Source: Reticulitermes speratus (taxonomy: Eukaryota > Arthropoda > Insecta > Blattodea > Rhinotermitidae). From it: a stretch of 64,000 nucleotides of DNA. A model generated the notes under the pieces. It was not told the DNA's origin, did no database searches, and saw nothing but the letters and a program-made list of their open reading frames with translations. Shown here one piece after another: positions 1-11,521 of the stretch. Position numbers and translations under genes: made by a program. Where the stretch lies: positions 41,646,351 through 41,710,350 of the forward strand of contig JAJKFL010000004.1 in the NCBI GenBank assembly GCA_021186555.1. The letters run 5' to 3'. Each line of letters opens with the position of its first letter. Within the stretch, counting starts at the first letter, position 1.

Positions 1-165
1 TGGAGCAGAGCGGCCGGCTGAACAACCTAAAGCAGCCCATAATGTGATCCTATTCTGAACAAGACATATCCAGAGTGCATCCTGAAATCCTAATTCTTGA
101 AGGTTCATTTTAATACTATCTTCAGTCTAGGCTCAGTTTTCTCATGTGGTCTCCTCCATTCTTGT
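1..165 (-). mobile_element. Decayed LINE 3'-end fragment
   Basis: On the plus strand, positions 90-160 resemble the region 10063-10130 of the nearly full-length LINE (shared pieces such as CATTTTAATA and GTGGTCTCCT), so this is an old minus-strand fragment of the same kind of element. It is heavily diverged and has no open frame. The boundaries are approximate. Confidence 0.45.
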
Positions 166-311
166 TTTCAGACTAAAATATTGGTTGTGTTTTTCATGTT
201 TTTAAGCTTAATACATATCCCATTTTATATTGTGCATAACGTGCACTGTCAGTAATCCAACACACAATACTCAAACCAACAAAGTGCACTCTTATTATTT
301 TAGATATATAT

Positions 312-620
312 TGCAATAGAAATCAGAGGTCAAATGCTCACTGACTTCTTTGAAAGAAATGGGCTTGTTATAACAAACACGTGGTTCAAAAACCTAAAAG
401 AAGATTGTACACCTGGAAATCACCAGGGGATAGGAGCTGATATCAATTGGACTATGTACTAGTGAAACCGATTCAGGAACAGTGTGAAGGATGTGCAGAC
501 ACTGCCTGGAGCAGATATTGACTCTGATCACAGTTTACTGGTTGCCAAGATCTGCACCAGATTGAAGGAAATCATGAGGTTCCACAAGAAAAACCAAGAT
601 GGGATTTGGAGAAGTTATAT
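312..620 (+). pseudogene. LINE endonuclease C-terminal remnant
   Basis: Reading from 312 gives NQRGQML and FFERNGLVITNTWF. After a one-base shift near 397 the frame continues as LYTWKSPGDR, YQLDYVLV and later DSDHSLLVAKI. This is the end of an exonuclease-endonuclease-phosphatase type LINE endonuclease, with the closing SDH motif present. The catalytic N-terminal half is missing (5' truncation), and the shift prevents translation. Confidence 0.75.
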
Positions 621-794
621 GCTCAATGACAGGAAGTACACGATAGTGTAGAAGAAAAATTTGGTGCAATAAAATGTGATAGTAGGAATGTGGAAATGCA
701 ATGGAACAATATCAAGAAATGTGTGTTGGATACTATGAGTGATTTGGTTGGAAAAGTCGAGAGGAGAGCAAGAAAGCCATGGATTACATAAGAG

Positions 795-2690
795 ATGATC
801 AGTAAAATGGATGAACGAAGGAAATGGAAGAATGTCAACAATGAAGAAGGAAGGAAGAACTACAGAAGACTGAGGAACGAATTGAAAAGAGCCATGGACA
901 ATGCCAAGAAGGAATATCTTGAGAGCAAGTGCGACGAGATCATAGAATTTCAAAGAACAGGACGTTATGATTTAATGTACATGAAGACAAAGGAACTAGG
1001 TTTGAAAGAAAACCAGGGGAATCTAAACATTGGCATCAAAGACTCTCAAGGGAATATAATAATAGATCAGAGACGAGTACTGCAAATTTGGGAGAATTAT
1101 ATTACAGAGCTCTGTGATCAAGCTAATTGACCAGAACACCTAGAAGTCAAACCTGAAGCTGAAGTAGATGAAGACGAGAAAGGCCCTTATATTTTGCAAA
1201 GTGAAGTGGAAAAAGCTATCAAGGAGATGGGTGATAAGAAGGCTACAGGAGATGATGATGTACCTGGGGATGTACTGAAGTTGTTGGGAGAAGGTGGTCT
1301 CAAACTAATGACACAGCTGATCAACAGCATATATGTAACTGGAGAGTGACCCAGAGATTTAATTGAAGTTACAATGATTGCCTTAAAGAAGAAGCCCAAT
1401 GATACAAAATGCAGCGACCATCGCACAATCAGCCTCATCGTACATACAGCAAAGATAGTAGCGAGTATACTTAGAAGAAAGGTTGAAAGGAAGACTGAGG
1501 ATGCACTTGGGGAAGATCAGTTTGGATTTAGAAGAGGAAAGGGAACTAGGGATGCAATTGGGATGCTGAGAATAATATCAGAACGAACCTTGGACATAGA
1601 TGAGGAATTGTGTGCTTGCTTCATAGACTGGCAGAAGGCATTTGACCATGTAAACTGGACCAAATTAATGCAGATCCTAAAGGAAACTGGGATAGACTGG
1701 CGCGAAAGAAGATTGATCAGAAAATTGTAAATGGAACATACACAACTGGACCAAGGGGAGACGATAAGTGTGGAGATTGGAAGAGGAGTTAGACAAGGTT
1801 GCTGTTTCTTGCTGATTCTGTTCAACTTACACAGCGAGTACCTTACCAAGGAAGCTCTTGAAAGATTTGGAGACTTCAAAATAGGAGGACAAGTAATTCA
1901 CACTGTGAAATATGCAGATGATCTTGTGCTACTGGCTAGAGAAGAAAAGGTGCTACAGGGCGTGGTTGATAGACTAATTGAAATTGGAAGATGCTATGGA
2001 ATGGAAATGAATGTGGAAAAAACTAAGGTAATGAGAATCTCAAGGCAACCATACCCAATAAAAATTATGATAGATCAAAAACAATTGGAGAATGTGGAAT
2101 ATTTCAATTATTTGGGTAGCATGATAACAAGTGGTGCATGGTGTATATGTGAAATTAAATCCAGAATTGCCATGGCTAAAGCAGCATTCAACGAGGAGAC
2201 TCTTTTCACCAGCAAACTGGACTTAAATTTAAGGAAGAAACTAATAAAGTGCTACATTTGGAACATAGCTTTGTATGGTGCTGAAATGTGGACACTTCGG
2301 AAAGTAGATCAGAAGTATCTGGAAAGTTTTGAAATGTGGTGCTGGAGAAGAATGGAGAAGATCAGTTGGACCGATCGTTTGAGAAATGAAGAAGTATTAC
2401 ACAGAGTCAAGGAGGAGAGGAATATCGTACATACAATAAACAGAAGAAAGGCTAACTGGATTGGTCACATCTTGCGTAGAAACTGTCTTCTGAAACACGC
2501 GATTGAAGGAAAGTTAGAAGGAAGGATAGAAATTATGGGTAGACGAGGAATAAGGCGTAAGCAGCTACTGTATGACCTTAAGGAAAAGAGAAGATACTGG
2601 AAATTGAAAGAGGAAACACTAGATCTCACCCTGTGGAGAACTCGCTTTGGAAGAGACTACGGACCTGTCGTAGGGCAGACTACAGAATGA
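795..2690 (+). pseudogene. LINE reverse transcriptase pseudogene
   Basis: One reading frame runs from 795 to the TGA at 2688-2690 and is interrupted by stops at 1128, 1347 and 1728, each one base away from a sense codon. RT landmarks are visible: FGFRRGKGTRDAI near 1521, CFIDWQKAFDHVNW near 1618, GVRQGC near 1788, the catalytic YADD at 1911-1922 and YFNYLGSMI near 2099. The C-terminal part has the WCWRRMEKISW and NWIGHILRRNCLLKH blocks. In a live element it would copy the element RNA at the target site. The active-site YADD survives, but the protein cannot be made in one piece. Confidence 0.88.
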
Positions 2691-2843
2691 ATATTGCAAT
2701 AGGTGTACAATACCCACTAATGAGGGTTCAGAAATGAATGCCTGTTTTTAAAATTATAAATTAGTGTTAAATCATTGTATAATTATATAAAATGTATCAG
2801 TTGTGCATGTTATTTTCATGGAAGGCATCTGCTTGTGTACTGT

Positions 2844-3147
2844 GCTAATGTATATATATATATGGTCAGTCTGTTGTTTACACAACTGTTTATTACTGTG
2901 CCACTCACACAGGAATTGACAAATCATTTGAGCCAAAAGCATTCAGCCCATCATCAGGTCAGTCATTGATATAAAAAAATGTCTCATTCCTTGGAGCTAT
3001 GAAATTGTAATTACTGGATCTTCCAGTACTTATATTTCACATATGAATGAGTGACCTGATGATGGCCTGAGAGTTTCCAGCCGAAACAGGTTGTCAATTT
3101 CTGTGTGAGTGATACAGCAATAAACTGTTGTCTGAGCGATAATGTAT
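2844..3147. mobile_element. Foldback element with GATGATG/CGAAAC termini
   Basis: Positions 2872-2960 and 3040-3135 are inverted copies of one another (about 90 bp each). The right copy carries CCTGATGATGGCC followed by CCGAAACAGGTTGTC, a hammerhead-like core order (CUGAUGA, short stem, GAAAC, GUC). The left copy has lost the CGAAAC. A weak 8-bp direct repeat TAATGTAT lies at both outer edges (near 2844 and 3140). The flanks of the core do not pair as a stem I, so ribozyme activity is doubtful. The nearest known type is Penelope-like termini; this is an inference. Confidence 0.55.
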
Positions 3148-3738
3148 GTAGTTCGTGTTATTCCTTTTTAGAAATAATGTTCACTGGTCATCTGTACAGC
3201 TTCCAATTGGACGCCCATGGCTGTGGAGTGGCAAGAACTGCAATTATATTTTCTTCACACCACTGAAACGTTTCTTCTTGTGTTATCAGAATACCTGAAT
3301 GACACTGGTGTCTATTAACAGAGCAGGGTACAAGGAATGACAGGCCAAAGTGCACATGAGTTTTACAGTCTAAGGCTTTATTTACCGAGTGTGGTAGCCA
3401 TGCTGAAGCATGCTTGCCTCACATTCAGCAGAGTCAAATCTTGCAGCTGGTTATCCTGAGTGGGGGTTTTCTCAGTCACTCCAGGTGAATGCTGGGATAG
3501 AACCTTAAAACAGGCCATTAACACTTTCTTTCTAATCCCTACAAATTCACAATTCATGTATATCCTACCAATTAAACGAATAGCACTGACCTTAAAACCT
3601 TCCAACATAATCATTAATAAGGAACCAAGTGTGGTGGGATCTGAGGTAACAGTGAAACCTCAATTATCAAACATTTTATCGTGAGTGATCTAGTCACAGG
3701 CAGACGAGGTCAAAACATTCAGCAAAGTGATAGTAATA

Positions 3739-4655
3739 CAGTGTGTCCACAAAGTCCCTTCGGGGTTTTGAAAAATTGTGGCGCGCAAACAAATTGAGCT
3801 AGCCACATGCGGTTTGCGGCAGATTACAGTGAAACTCTGGAAGTTTTTTACTGACCTCAGTAGACCTCGTTGTGCGCTCCCTTGGTAGCACGGAGAACGT
3901 CCAGACAATATTCGAGCTCTTGCCATGTTCTGTGAAGCATGTCCGCTGGCATAGCCGAGATCGCATTCCTGATACGGGTCTTCAGGTCATCAAGTCCGTT
4001 AACTGGTGTTCGGAACACATTGCTCTTGACATGTTGTTAGGGAGCACATACGCGATAGTCCGAAAGTGAACATGTGGTGTGGTGTAATGCATGACCAGGT
4101 TATTGGACCCTTCTTTTTCAAGAGCAGACGATCAACATGAACACCTACCTGGACATGCTGGAACTGTACGCAGTACCACAAATTGAGCACTTACAGCCAC
4201 ACATCATTCTGCAACAAGATGGTGCTCCACCTCATTGGGGTATGCAGGTACGCGCATACCTAGACAGGACATTTCCAGGAAGATGGATCGGCAGAGACGG
4301 TCCAATGCCCTGGCCTCCACGTTCACCAGACATAACACCACTGGATATTTTCCTGTGGGGTTATGTCAAGAGCAATGTGTTCCGAACACCAGTTAACGGA
4401 CTTGATGACCTGAAGACCCGTATCAGGAATGCGATCTCGGCTATTCCAGCGGACATGCTCCACAGAACATGGCAAGAGCTCGAATATCGTCTGGACGTTC
4501 TCCGTGCTACCAAGGGAGCCCACATCGAGGTCTACTGAGGTCAGTAAAAAATACCAGAGTTTCACTATAATCTGCCGCAAACCGCATGTGGCTAGCTCAA
4601 TTTGTTTGCGCGCCACAATTTTTCAAAACCCCGAAGGGACTTTGTGGACACACTG
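3739..4655 (+). mobile_element. Rearranged mariner-like element with long inverted ends
   Basis: A 917-bp element between TA dinucleotides (3737-3738 and 4656-4657), with ends CAGTGTGTCCACAAAGTCCC in inverted orientation. The inverted match is unusually long: 3739-4032 is the reverse complement of 4363-4655, including about 165 bp of transposase coding sequence. The original 5' part of the element is gone and has been replaced by an inverted copy of the 3' end. It is non-autonomous. Confidence 0.85.
4137..4538 (+). pseudogene. Mariner-type transposase C-terminal fragment
   Basis: The open frame 4137-4538 (133 codons) holds the second half of a Tc1/mariner-superfamily (IS630-like, DDE_3) catalytic domain: HIILQQDGAPPHWG with the second catalytic Asp, then WPPRSPDITPLDIFLWGYVK with the third acidic position, then the usual C-terminal helix region ending near EVY. 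The N-terminal helix-turn-helix domain and the first catalytic Asp are missing, so it is not functional. The ATG at 4137 is internal and not a native start. Confidence 0.85.
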
Positions 4656-4988
4656 TATTTCGGTGACGACCTGCATTTTGAATAAGACGATGTTGGTTTT
4701 TCACTTTTTGTAAAGAACGCTTACAACAACAACATAATAAAATCAACTTCCCGGGCTGCATACAGTAACAGTGATGTTGCGTCACAGAGACATCATGCCA
4801 GTATAGGTTCATTACTGTGGAGAGTCTGTATTGGTGACTGCCAGTCGTATCTGATGTCAGAATTTTGTTGGTGCTGTAATATGGTGAAGTCTAGTAATAA
4901 CTAACCCTCTAACTCATTGAAGCTGTGCCTTAGTGCATTGGTAAATTCGCACTATCATAGTGACCCAAAGTAACATTCACAATAGTTT

Positions 4989-5168
4989 GAGGGCTTCGTT
5001 CTTCTGGGATATTAGGCAGCATAGGTTGGTAGTTGGTTACTGACGTTTCAGGACAGCCTATCAATCCCATCTTTAGTGGTCAAGCAGATGTTGAAGGTGG
5101 AACCTATAGGCTGTCCTGAAACGTCAGGAACCAACCACCAACCTAAGCCAGAAGAGCGAAGGCCTCTA
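4989..5168. mobile_element. Foldback MITE, about 180 bp
   Basis: The arms 4989-5055 and 5103-5168 are imperfect inverted repeats with the core CTGACGTTTCAGGACAGCC and its reverse complement around a loop of about 50 bp. The outer ends carry a CTTCTGG/CCAGAAG motif, also seen at the ends of the hairpin at 20180-20255. It has no coding capacity. Confidence 0.7.
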
Positions 5169-5169
5169 C

Positions 5170-7020
5170 TACACCATGGCAGAAGCCTGAAATCTCTTAC
5201 AATAGCTTGTTGGGCTGACTGATTGAGGGTTTACTGTATTGAGGGATGATTTAAGGATGACATTTCATGCATATTGTAACTGAAACAATGCCATTTTATT
5301 TATTTATTTCTTTCTTTCTTCCAAAGGATCAATTGCACCCTTTCACTGTTTATATCAAGCTTAGTACATTGAGGGAAATCCAGTTTATGATTTTTTTTGG
5401 TACTTTTGAAACACTAGACAAAGGACAAAGTCTAAGGACTGAGTGGTTATAGACATACTGTATTTTATAAGCAGGGTTGCCACCTTTTACTGTATATTAT
5501 TCTTTAGGTATTTATCAGAATTCAAATTTGATAGACTTTAAATAAAATGTCATAGTTAGTCTGTAGAGCCATTGCATATAGCATTTGTTTAAACAATTAC
5601 CTGATTTCCATTAGATAAACTCAAAAGAAGTCTGTCAGCAACACATCTTTGTATCAGAAACAAGTTGTAGCATTTTCTGTTGTTAATCACAGCTATTGTA
5701 ATTGTGAGATGTTAGAAGAACCCACTCCTATGTTTCATTACTTGCATGGATTCAGACAGCAGAAATACCCATGCGTTGCCCAGAATGTGCTTCGTTTCCT
5801 TATCAGTCTCAATACACAGTAGCTGAAACTTTAAAACAGGAAGAACCCTCATATTCAGAAACTACAGTCAGGCTATCCTGGCTGGTGCTGAGTGTAAGCA
5901 ATTGTTTGCAGTATTAAGGCACATACAGGAATCAGGTTTCCTGATATTGTGGCAAATATTACAGTTGCCACCTCCAGGTTGAGTGAATGTGGGACATATC
6001 TGTGGGGTCCGTGGGAGGGCCCTAAAATGGGTGTCTGTAGTAGGTAACACAAAAGAAAGCAGTTGCATTTTTGTGTACACGAGGTGAGTCAAATGAAAAC
6101 CTTAAAAATGCAACAAAAAATTGAGACCCTACTGTGTGCAGCTGTAGGCACAGCAAGTCATTAGCATGTACTGCATAGTTTGTATGTAATTAGCTGAACT
6201 GAAGGCTTCTGATTTACTGTATGTCACTGTGAAGGTCATTATTGGAAAATTTACGGAATTAAATGAGGAATTTCCAAGTGACTTTTAAAACCTAATTGTT
6301 TATTGGAAAACCGAACTAGAATTTGAAGTGGGTGAGGAATAATATAAATATTATTGGTGACTCAGTAAGCTGCGAGTTTTGCTCTGTTTGGAACTGTGTG
6401 GACCACATGTATTTTTACAGTTCAGCCTTTATCTAGCATACATGAAAATGTATCTTTTTTGTTTTCTGTCTACTATGACAGACCTGATACTGAAAGCTCA
6501 AAGGTATTACGAAGTTCAGCACGTGTGATAGACATGGCTGTTAAAGTGACGTGCAAGCACTGCAGTATGTCATTTATGTCAGTAATCACATTTTGTTAAT
6601 TACATGAGGAAACTCTAACCTTATTTGAGTGTTCGTACTTCTTTAGTAAAGTCTCAGCTCCTGTGTATTGTGACACAAAAGGGCAACATAAGCACATCAC
6701 TTGCAAAGTATGGCTACTTAAACGGGTCTTTAAGTGAATGTCAAATCATGTGATCAGACCCAATAACAGATTGTTTGTGAGCTCTTTTAAAACATGTTAA
6801 TGGTTCCAGTTAAGTCAAGCTGTTCTTCATGTGAGTCAAACCTTTGAGGTCATTTACATCATATAAACTCTATTTACTCAGTACTACAAAAGCAATAAAC
6901 AGTGGCACAAATTCATCGCAAGTCCAGCAGCTGGATTACATACAATTTTCTGAACCTTTGGAACGTCTGTGTGTGATGGTGCCAAGATGGCCGTTATTAT
7001 GACATGATGTGTGCACTGTA
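5170..7020. other. Unannotated stretch, no gene recognised
   Basis: AT-rich unique-looking sequence. Short open frames (for example 5868-6092 minus and 6396-6599 plus) have no recognisable domains, no splice context and low-complexity composition. I looked for the next SLC6 exon on the minus strand here and did not find it. Confidence 0.5.
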
Positions 7021-7024
7021 AATA

Positions 7025-7385
7025 TTGAAACCAGGAGAAACTGGAATCCAGAATTCATCAGTAGAATTAGAAGAGAAACAATTACAATGGTTTGGCCACA
7101 TAAAAAGAGTATATAGAACAATGGCTGTTTTAAGGGCATTAGAATTAAATTTTAAGGGAAATAGACCTGTGGAAGAAACCACAACAAGGTGGTTCAGCAG
7201 GTACTACAAGACACCCAGAAGAGAGACAAGAAATGCCATGGAATAGGAAAGGGAAGATTGTGGGGCAATGGACGAGGGGAGACTTTGAAGTCAATCAGTC
7301 TCGTAAAATTGAAATGATGCTAGATGATGATGATGATGCTGCTGCTGATGATGAAGAAGAAGAAGACGACGACGACGATGACACT
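7025..7385 (+). mobile_element. LINE 3'-end fragment with (GAT)n tail
   Basis: Reading plus gives EKQLQWFGHIKR and ALELNFKGNRPVEE, the W-x-GH-x-x-R block found near the C-terminus of many arthropod LINE proteins. It ends in a GATGATGATG tract at 7324-7345 that grades into GAC/GAA triplets. It is 5'-truncated and frame-broken after 7246. It is a different family from the other two LINEs in the window. Confidence 0.65.
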
Positions 7386-7858
7386 AGAAGAATATTTTAA
7401 TATCACTAACAGACCAGCTGCATCTCATATTCAGAAGGGTGATGTCATTTTGGAACATAAACAGTTACAGCGTGTAGATAAGCACTTGTTTGCTTGGCTT
7501 CAAGAAATTGCAGTCCTAACATCAAGGGCAGCAAGCTGATTTGATACAACATTCTGAAATAAGCACAGTACAGGTCTTGCACAGACAGAATTTACAATAA
7601 AAGAAGGACAGTTGCTCCTTTGTTTTTGTCTTCCGCAAGTATCAAAACTGTTTTTTAAATTTGGAATGAGATGTATTAATCTAACTGGATAGCAACATAT
7701 ATCCATTATAGTGTTCATTAGTTGCACACAACATAAAATCTAGACACAAATTTCAACATTCAGAGTAATACATAACTTAATAAGTTCTGTGTACTTTTTT
7801 AAATCCAAGTCATTCGCCTGTGACGTTGGATCTGTTCCAGAGTTTGATTTATTCGCAT

Positions 7859-8616
7859 GCTGACTGCAGTCTGTCAGTCTTAAGCAGCAAGACCTCTACA
7901 AACTGTAGGCACTACAGTTACGTAGCAATGCGTGCTGACTGCAGTCTGTCAGTCTTAAGCAGCAAGACCTCTACAAACTGTAGGCACTACAGTTACGTAG
8001 CAATGCGTGCTGACTGCAGTCTGTCAGTCTTAAGCAGCAAGACCTCTACAAACTGTAGGCACTACAGTTACGTAGCAATGCGTGCTGACTGCAGTCTATC
8101 AGTCTTAAGCAGCAAGACCTCTACAAACTGTAGGCACTACAGTTACGTAGCAATGCATGCTGACTGCAGTCTGTCAGTCTTAAGCAGCAAGACCTCTACA
8201 AACTGTAGGCACTACAGTTACGTAGCAATGCATGCTGACTGCAGTCTGTGTCAGTCTTAAGCAGCAAGACCTCTACAAACTGTAGGCACTACAGTTACGT
8301 AGCAATGCATGCTGACTGCAGTCTGTCAGTCTTAAGCAGCAAGACCTCTACAAACTGTAGGCACTACAGTTACGTAGCAATGCATGCTGACTGCAGTCTG
8401 TCAGTCTTAAGCAGCAAGACCTCTACAAACTGTAGGCACTACAGTTACGTAGCAATGCATGCTGACTGCAGTCTGTGTCAGTCTTAAGCAGCAAGACCTC
8501 TACAAACTGTAGGCACTACAGTTACATAGCAATGCATGCTGACTGCAGTCTATCAGTCTTAAGCAGCAAGACCTCTACAAACTGTAGGCACTACAGTTAC
8601 GTAGCAATGCATGCTT
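7859..8616 (+). repeat. Minisatellite, 75-bp unit, about 10 copies
   Basis: The unit starts GCTGACTGCAGTCTGTCAGT and ends TTACGTAGCAATGC. Copies are nearly identical. Two copies (near 8246 and 8475) carry a 2-bp insertion (GTCTGTGTCAG) that breaks the otherwise open frame, since 75 is a multiple of three. The open frames 7820-8260 and 8248-8487 are repeat artefacts. It lies just downstream of an SLC6 exon on the opposite strand. Confidence 0.95.
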
Positions 8617-8745
8617 CTTAGACCCATCCACTCCCTACAGGAAATTTCATAAACCGAACCCGGAAGATCCAGAATTAGTGTTCAGTGAAGTTGACGTGGT
8701 GGCAACCCTGCTGTGCTAGCATAGTAACATACATATTGTACTTAC

Positions 8746-8856
8746 CTTCGGCGTGTACATGTGGATAAGTCCCGCACTGGCTCCTTTGAGACTTAGGCCC
8801 TTAATGAAGAAAATGGTGAGCACAAGGTATGGGAACATTGATGTGAAGTAGACCAC
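8746..8856 (-). CDS. SLC6 transporter (B0AT/XTRP3-like), internal exon
   Basis: A 111-bp minus-strand exon encoding 37 residues, VVYFTSMFPYLVL...KGASAGLIHMYTPK. It is preceded by the acceptor TTGTTGTGCTGCAG and followed by the donor GTAAGT, with both introns in phase 0. It matches the TM5 and following loop of SLC6 symporters (pattern VVYFTxxFPY, then FIKGLSLKGA). In the gene it follows the exon at 13355-13576, about 4.5 kb away. SLC6 proteins move amino acids or amines into cells with Na+ and Cl- at the plasma membrane. The subfamily call rests on the three exons together. The next exon (TM6 onward) was not seen between 1 and 8745. Confidence 0.88.
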
Positions 8857-8970
8857 CTGCAGCACAACAAGACGAACGTATTTAAGGAACGTTGCTACTG
8901 ACAGCTAACTGTCACAAGTTCTAGAATGCGAGATTTGGGGCTCTGACAGCGGTGCTGCTGAGGGTTCACG

Positions 8971-9038
8971 TCTCCTGGGACGTGACGCGAGTAGTTGGGA
9001 TCTACTGACAGAACTACACGGTGTCACATCCCAGGAGA
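8971..9038. other. Intronic inverted repeat
   Basis: TCTCCTGGGACGTGAC (8971-8986) faces GTCACATCCCAGGAGA (9023-9038): 16-bp arms with one mismatch around a 36-bp loop, just upstream of the SLC6 exon on its coding strand. It may be a small element end or a hairpin. No function can be assigned. Confidence 0.55.
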
Positions 9039-9199
9039 CTTAAATATTCAAGGTCTAGCATGTTTGGAGCCTTTCCTCCAAACTTTCTTTACATAGTCAT
9101 AGCTGTTGCTTAGGTGTAAAGGCAATTTACAAACCTCTTGCTCATGAATTAATAAACCAGTAAATAGCATAGGCCTTACATACCAACAAATGCAAAGTA

Positions 9200-9388
9200 C
9201 AGAGTGCCCCAGAAGTCACGTACCTCTGTTTACCACGCAAATCTGTGTGTGCACGCCTTGTGCCGTGATGTGCCGTGATATGAAGGTGGTATGTGGCACA
9301 GCTGTCAGCCTCTGTCTGTACACGGGCGTGTACGTACAAACCCACATAACAAGACATGTAGATGTACGGTGACTTCTCGGACACTCTG
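9200..9388. mobile_element. Mariner-like MITE, 189 bp
   Basis: Inverted ends of about 25 bp (CAGAGTGCCCCAGAAGTCAC on the left, GGTGACTTCTCGGACACTCT on the right) flanked by TA on both sides (9198-9199 and 9389-9390), as expected for Tc1/mariner-type insertion. It has no transposase. It lies in the SLC6 intron. Confidence 0.75.
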
Positions 9389-9474
9389 TACGTATCAAGT
9401 ACAAACACTGTACTGTGAAGTGTTGGTTAAATCAATAACGAAGCTAAATTCCAGTACGGTTATTACAAGAGACG

Positions 9475-9515
9475 TTCAGTAAGTACGGTTATTACAAGAC
9501 ATGTTCAGTAAGTAC
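9475..9515. repeat. Short direct repeat, about 34 bp, two copies
   Basis: TTCAGTAAGTACGGTTATTA is followed by a near copy (TTCAGTAAGTACGGTTCGCA). It is a small local duplication with no further meaning visible. Confidence 0.5.
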
Positions 9516-9621
9516 GGTTCGCAGCGTCATAACAATCAGTTAGAAGTCATTACAGTGTGAATGCAACTCATTTATGCCATGTAAGTCCTATTACTGTTCA
9601 GTATAATCCCCGAGCACTTTC

Positions 9622-9819
9622 ATGTATTTGTCCCATCGTGGCATATTCTACAATAATGAGGAAGTGGAAGTGGCCGTTCGTGAATGGTTACAAAGGCAAC
9701 AGCCTCATTTCTACCATGACGGAATTTTTGAACTCGTGACAAGATGGGACACATGCATCAGTGTTCTCGGGGTTTGTCCTGAAAGTAATGACATCAGTGC
9801 AATAAGTGGGCACATTTAA
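9622..9819 (+). pseudogene. Mariner transposase C-terminal remnant
   Basis: The frame 9622-9819 reads ...NNEEVEVAVREWLQRQQP, then FYHDGIFELVTRWDTC. This matches the closing segment of mariner-type transposases (pattern VxxAVxxWLxxQxxxFYxxGIxxLxxRWxxC). Nothing upstream restores the catalytic domain. It is a fossil in the SLC6 intron. Confidence 0.65.
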
Positions 9820-9995
9820 CGCTGTGATGCCTGCTCGTTTAATTCTTATGGCCTAGCGAACCTTCTGCATTGAACATGCTTAACTAACTAACTAACTAAC
9901 TCCATGGAGCAGAGTCCTTCTTGAGAAGCTAACAGGTCCTCAGCTAGTCAAGAAATTCCCCGCGTTTTATGGAACCCGAAGGTTCATTACCGCAC

Positions 9996-10220
9996 TCACA
10001 ACAGCCCGCCACCTGTCCCTATCCTGAGCCATATCAATCCAGTCCGTGCCCCCCATCCCACTTCTTGAAGATCCATTTTAATATTATCCTCCCATCTACG
10101 CTTGGGTCTTCCAAGTGGTCTCCTTCCCTCAGGTCTCCCCACCAAAACCCTGTATGCACTTCTCCCCTCACCCATACGTGCTACATGCCCCGCCCACCTC
10201 ATTCTTCTTGATTTGATCAC
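9996..10220 (-). pseudogene. LINE C-terminal GHVARM region
   Basis: The 74-codon frame contains [29 protein letters not shown] (in part), the conserved WxGHVxR block near the LINE C-terminus, followed by [18 protein letters not shown]. It is separated by a frame break from the RT part at 10242. The plus-strand frames over the same interval are shadows. Confidence 0.75.
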
Positions 10221-10241
10221 CCGAATAATAGTTGGTGATGA

Positions 10242-11473
10242 TTACAGATCATTAAGTTCCTCGTTATGTAGTCTTCTCCACTCCCCTGTTACCCCGTCCC
10301 TCTTAGCCCCAAGTATCCCCCTCAGCACCCTATTCTCGAACACCCTCAGCCTATGTTCCTCCCTCAGTGTGACAGACCAAGTCTCACACCCATACAAAAC
10401 AACAGGCAAAATTATACTTCTGTATATCTTAATATTTGTATTTTTGGATAGCAAACTGTAAGACACAAGATCCTGCACCGAACGATAACAAGCATTACGT
10501 GACTTCAATCTGCCTTAATTTCTTCCTGAATGGAATTTCGATATGTTACGGTGTTCCCAGATATTTGAACTGTTCCACCCTTTCAAAGTATTTATTATCT
10601 AACTTCATGTTGTCATTTTGTCCTGCATTCTGATCTCCAGACATGACCAAGTACTGAGTTTTCTCAGCATTTACTTCTAGACCAATCTACTTACTAGCGA
10701 CTACCAAAGCTTCTGTGTTTTTCTTTATAGCATGTACACTTCCACCCAACATATTAACATCATCAGCATAAACTACAAGCTGATGTGTACCATTTAATTT
10801 CAAGCCCTTCTGGTTTGCCTGAACCCTCCTAATGCCATATTCCAAAGCAAAGTTGAAAGCAATGGCGATAAAGCATCTGCTTGTTTCAAACCATTCTTAA
10901 CAGTAAATGTGTCAGACAAATGTTTGCCTACCCGCACTGTGCTAAGGTTTCATTTAGACACATTTTTACGAGCCTTACTAGTTTCATAGGGATACCAAAT
11001 TCAATAAGAATATTATACAAGACCTCCCTCCAAACCGAATCATAGGCTTTCTTGAAGTCTATAAATAGCTGATGCACTGCCTCATTGTATTCCCATTTTT
11101 TCTCACGTATTTGACGAATGCACAATATATGATCAGCAGTCGACCTGTTACGTCTAAATACACACTGATGCTCCCAAATAATTTCCTCTGCATTTGGAGT
11201 TAACCTTGACAGAAGGATGTTGGATAGAATTTTGTATGTGGTTGACAAAAGTGATATGCCTCGATAATTACTGCAATCTGCTTTATCACCCTTCTTATAA
11301 ATAGGTACAATGATTGACTCCTTCCACTGCTCAGGCAATTCCTCTTTATTCCAAATAGAATTAATAAGTATATGGATCTCAGAACGAATTGTCCTACCTC
11401 CTGCTTCAATCAGTTCTGCTGGAATCTGATCAATACCTGGTGATTTGTGCCTTTTTAACTTTTCAATAGCCAT
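10242..11473 (-). pseudogene. LINE reverse transcriptase, broken
   Basis: The frame 11473-10928 has HKSPGIDQIPAELI, IIVPIYKKGDKADCSNYRGI, the VFRRNRST block and LFIDFKKAYDSVW. After a frameshift near 10935 the RT continues in other frames through VYADDVN, with YADD at 10759-10770. It then passes to the C-terminal piece 10508-10242 (LPVVLYGCETWSVTLREEHRLRVFENRVLR). All RT core motifs survive, but frameshifts and stops prevent expression. It is the source sequence for recognising the other 3' fragments in the window. Confidence 0.88.
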
Positions 11474-11521
11474 CTCAACCTCAGGCTCAGGCGCCAGTGG
11501 CTCTGCTGTCTGTACTTCAGT

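Larger units (their letters stand above)
312..2760 (+). mobile_element. 5'-truncated, inactive non-LTR retrotransposon (LINE)
   Basis: A LINE copy starting inside the endonuclease domain. The order is endonuclease C-terminus (312-620), linker (about 640-1190), reverse transcriptase (about 1200-2150) and a C-terminal region ending at 2690, followed by a short AT-rich 3' end. Frames are broken by a frameshift near 397 and nonsense codons at 789-791, 1128-1130, 1347-1349 and 1728-1730, so the copy is dead. The same family is present as 3' ends at 43271-43630 (plus) and 30276-30785 (minus). The clade (RTE, CR1 or Jockey-like) was not settled by reading. Confidence 0.9.

Noticed and set aside
3050..3110. 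Hammerhead ribozyme in the foldback element
   Set aside because: Core boxes and a 3-bp stem III with GGU loop fit, but the flanks after GUC do not pair with those before CUGAUGA.
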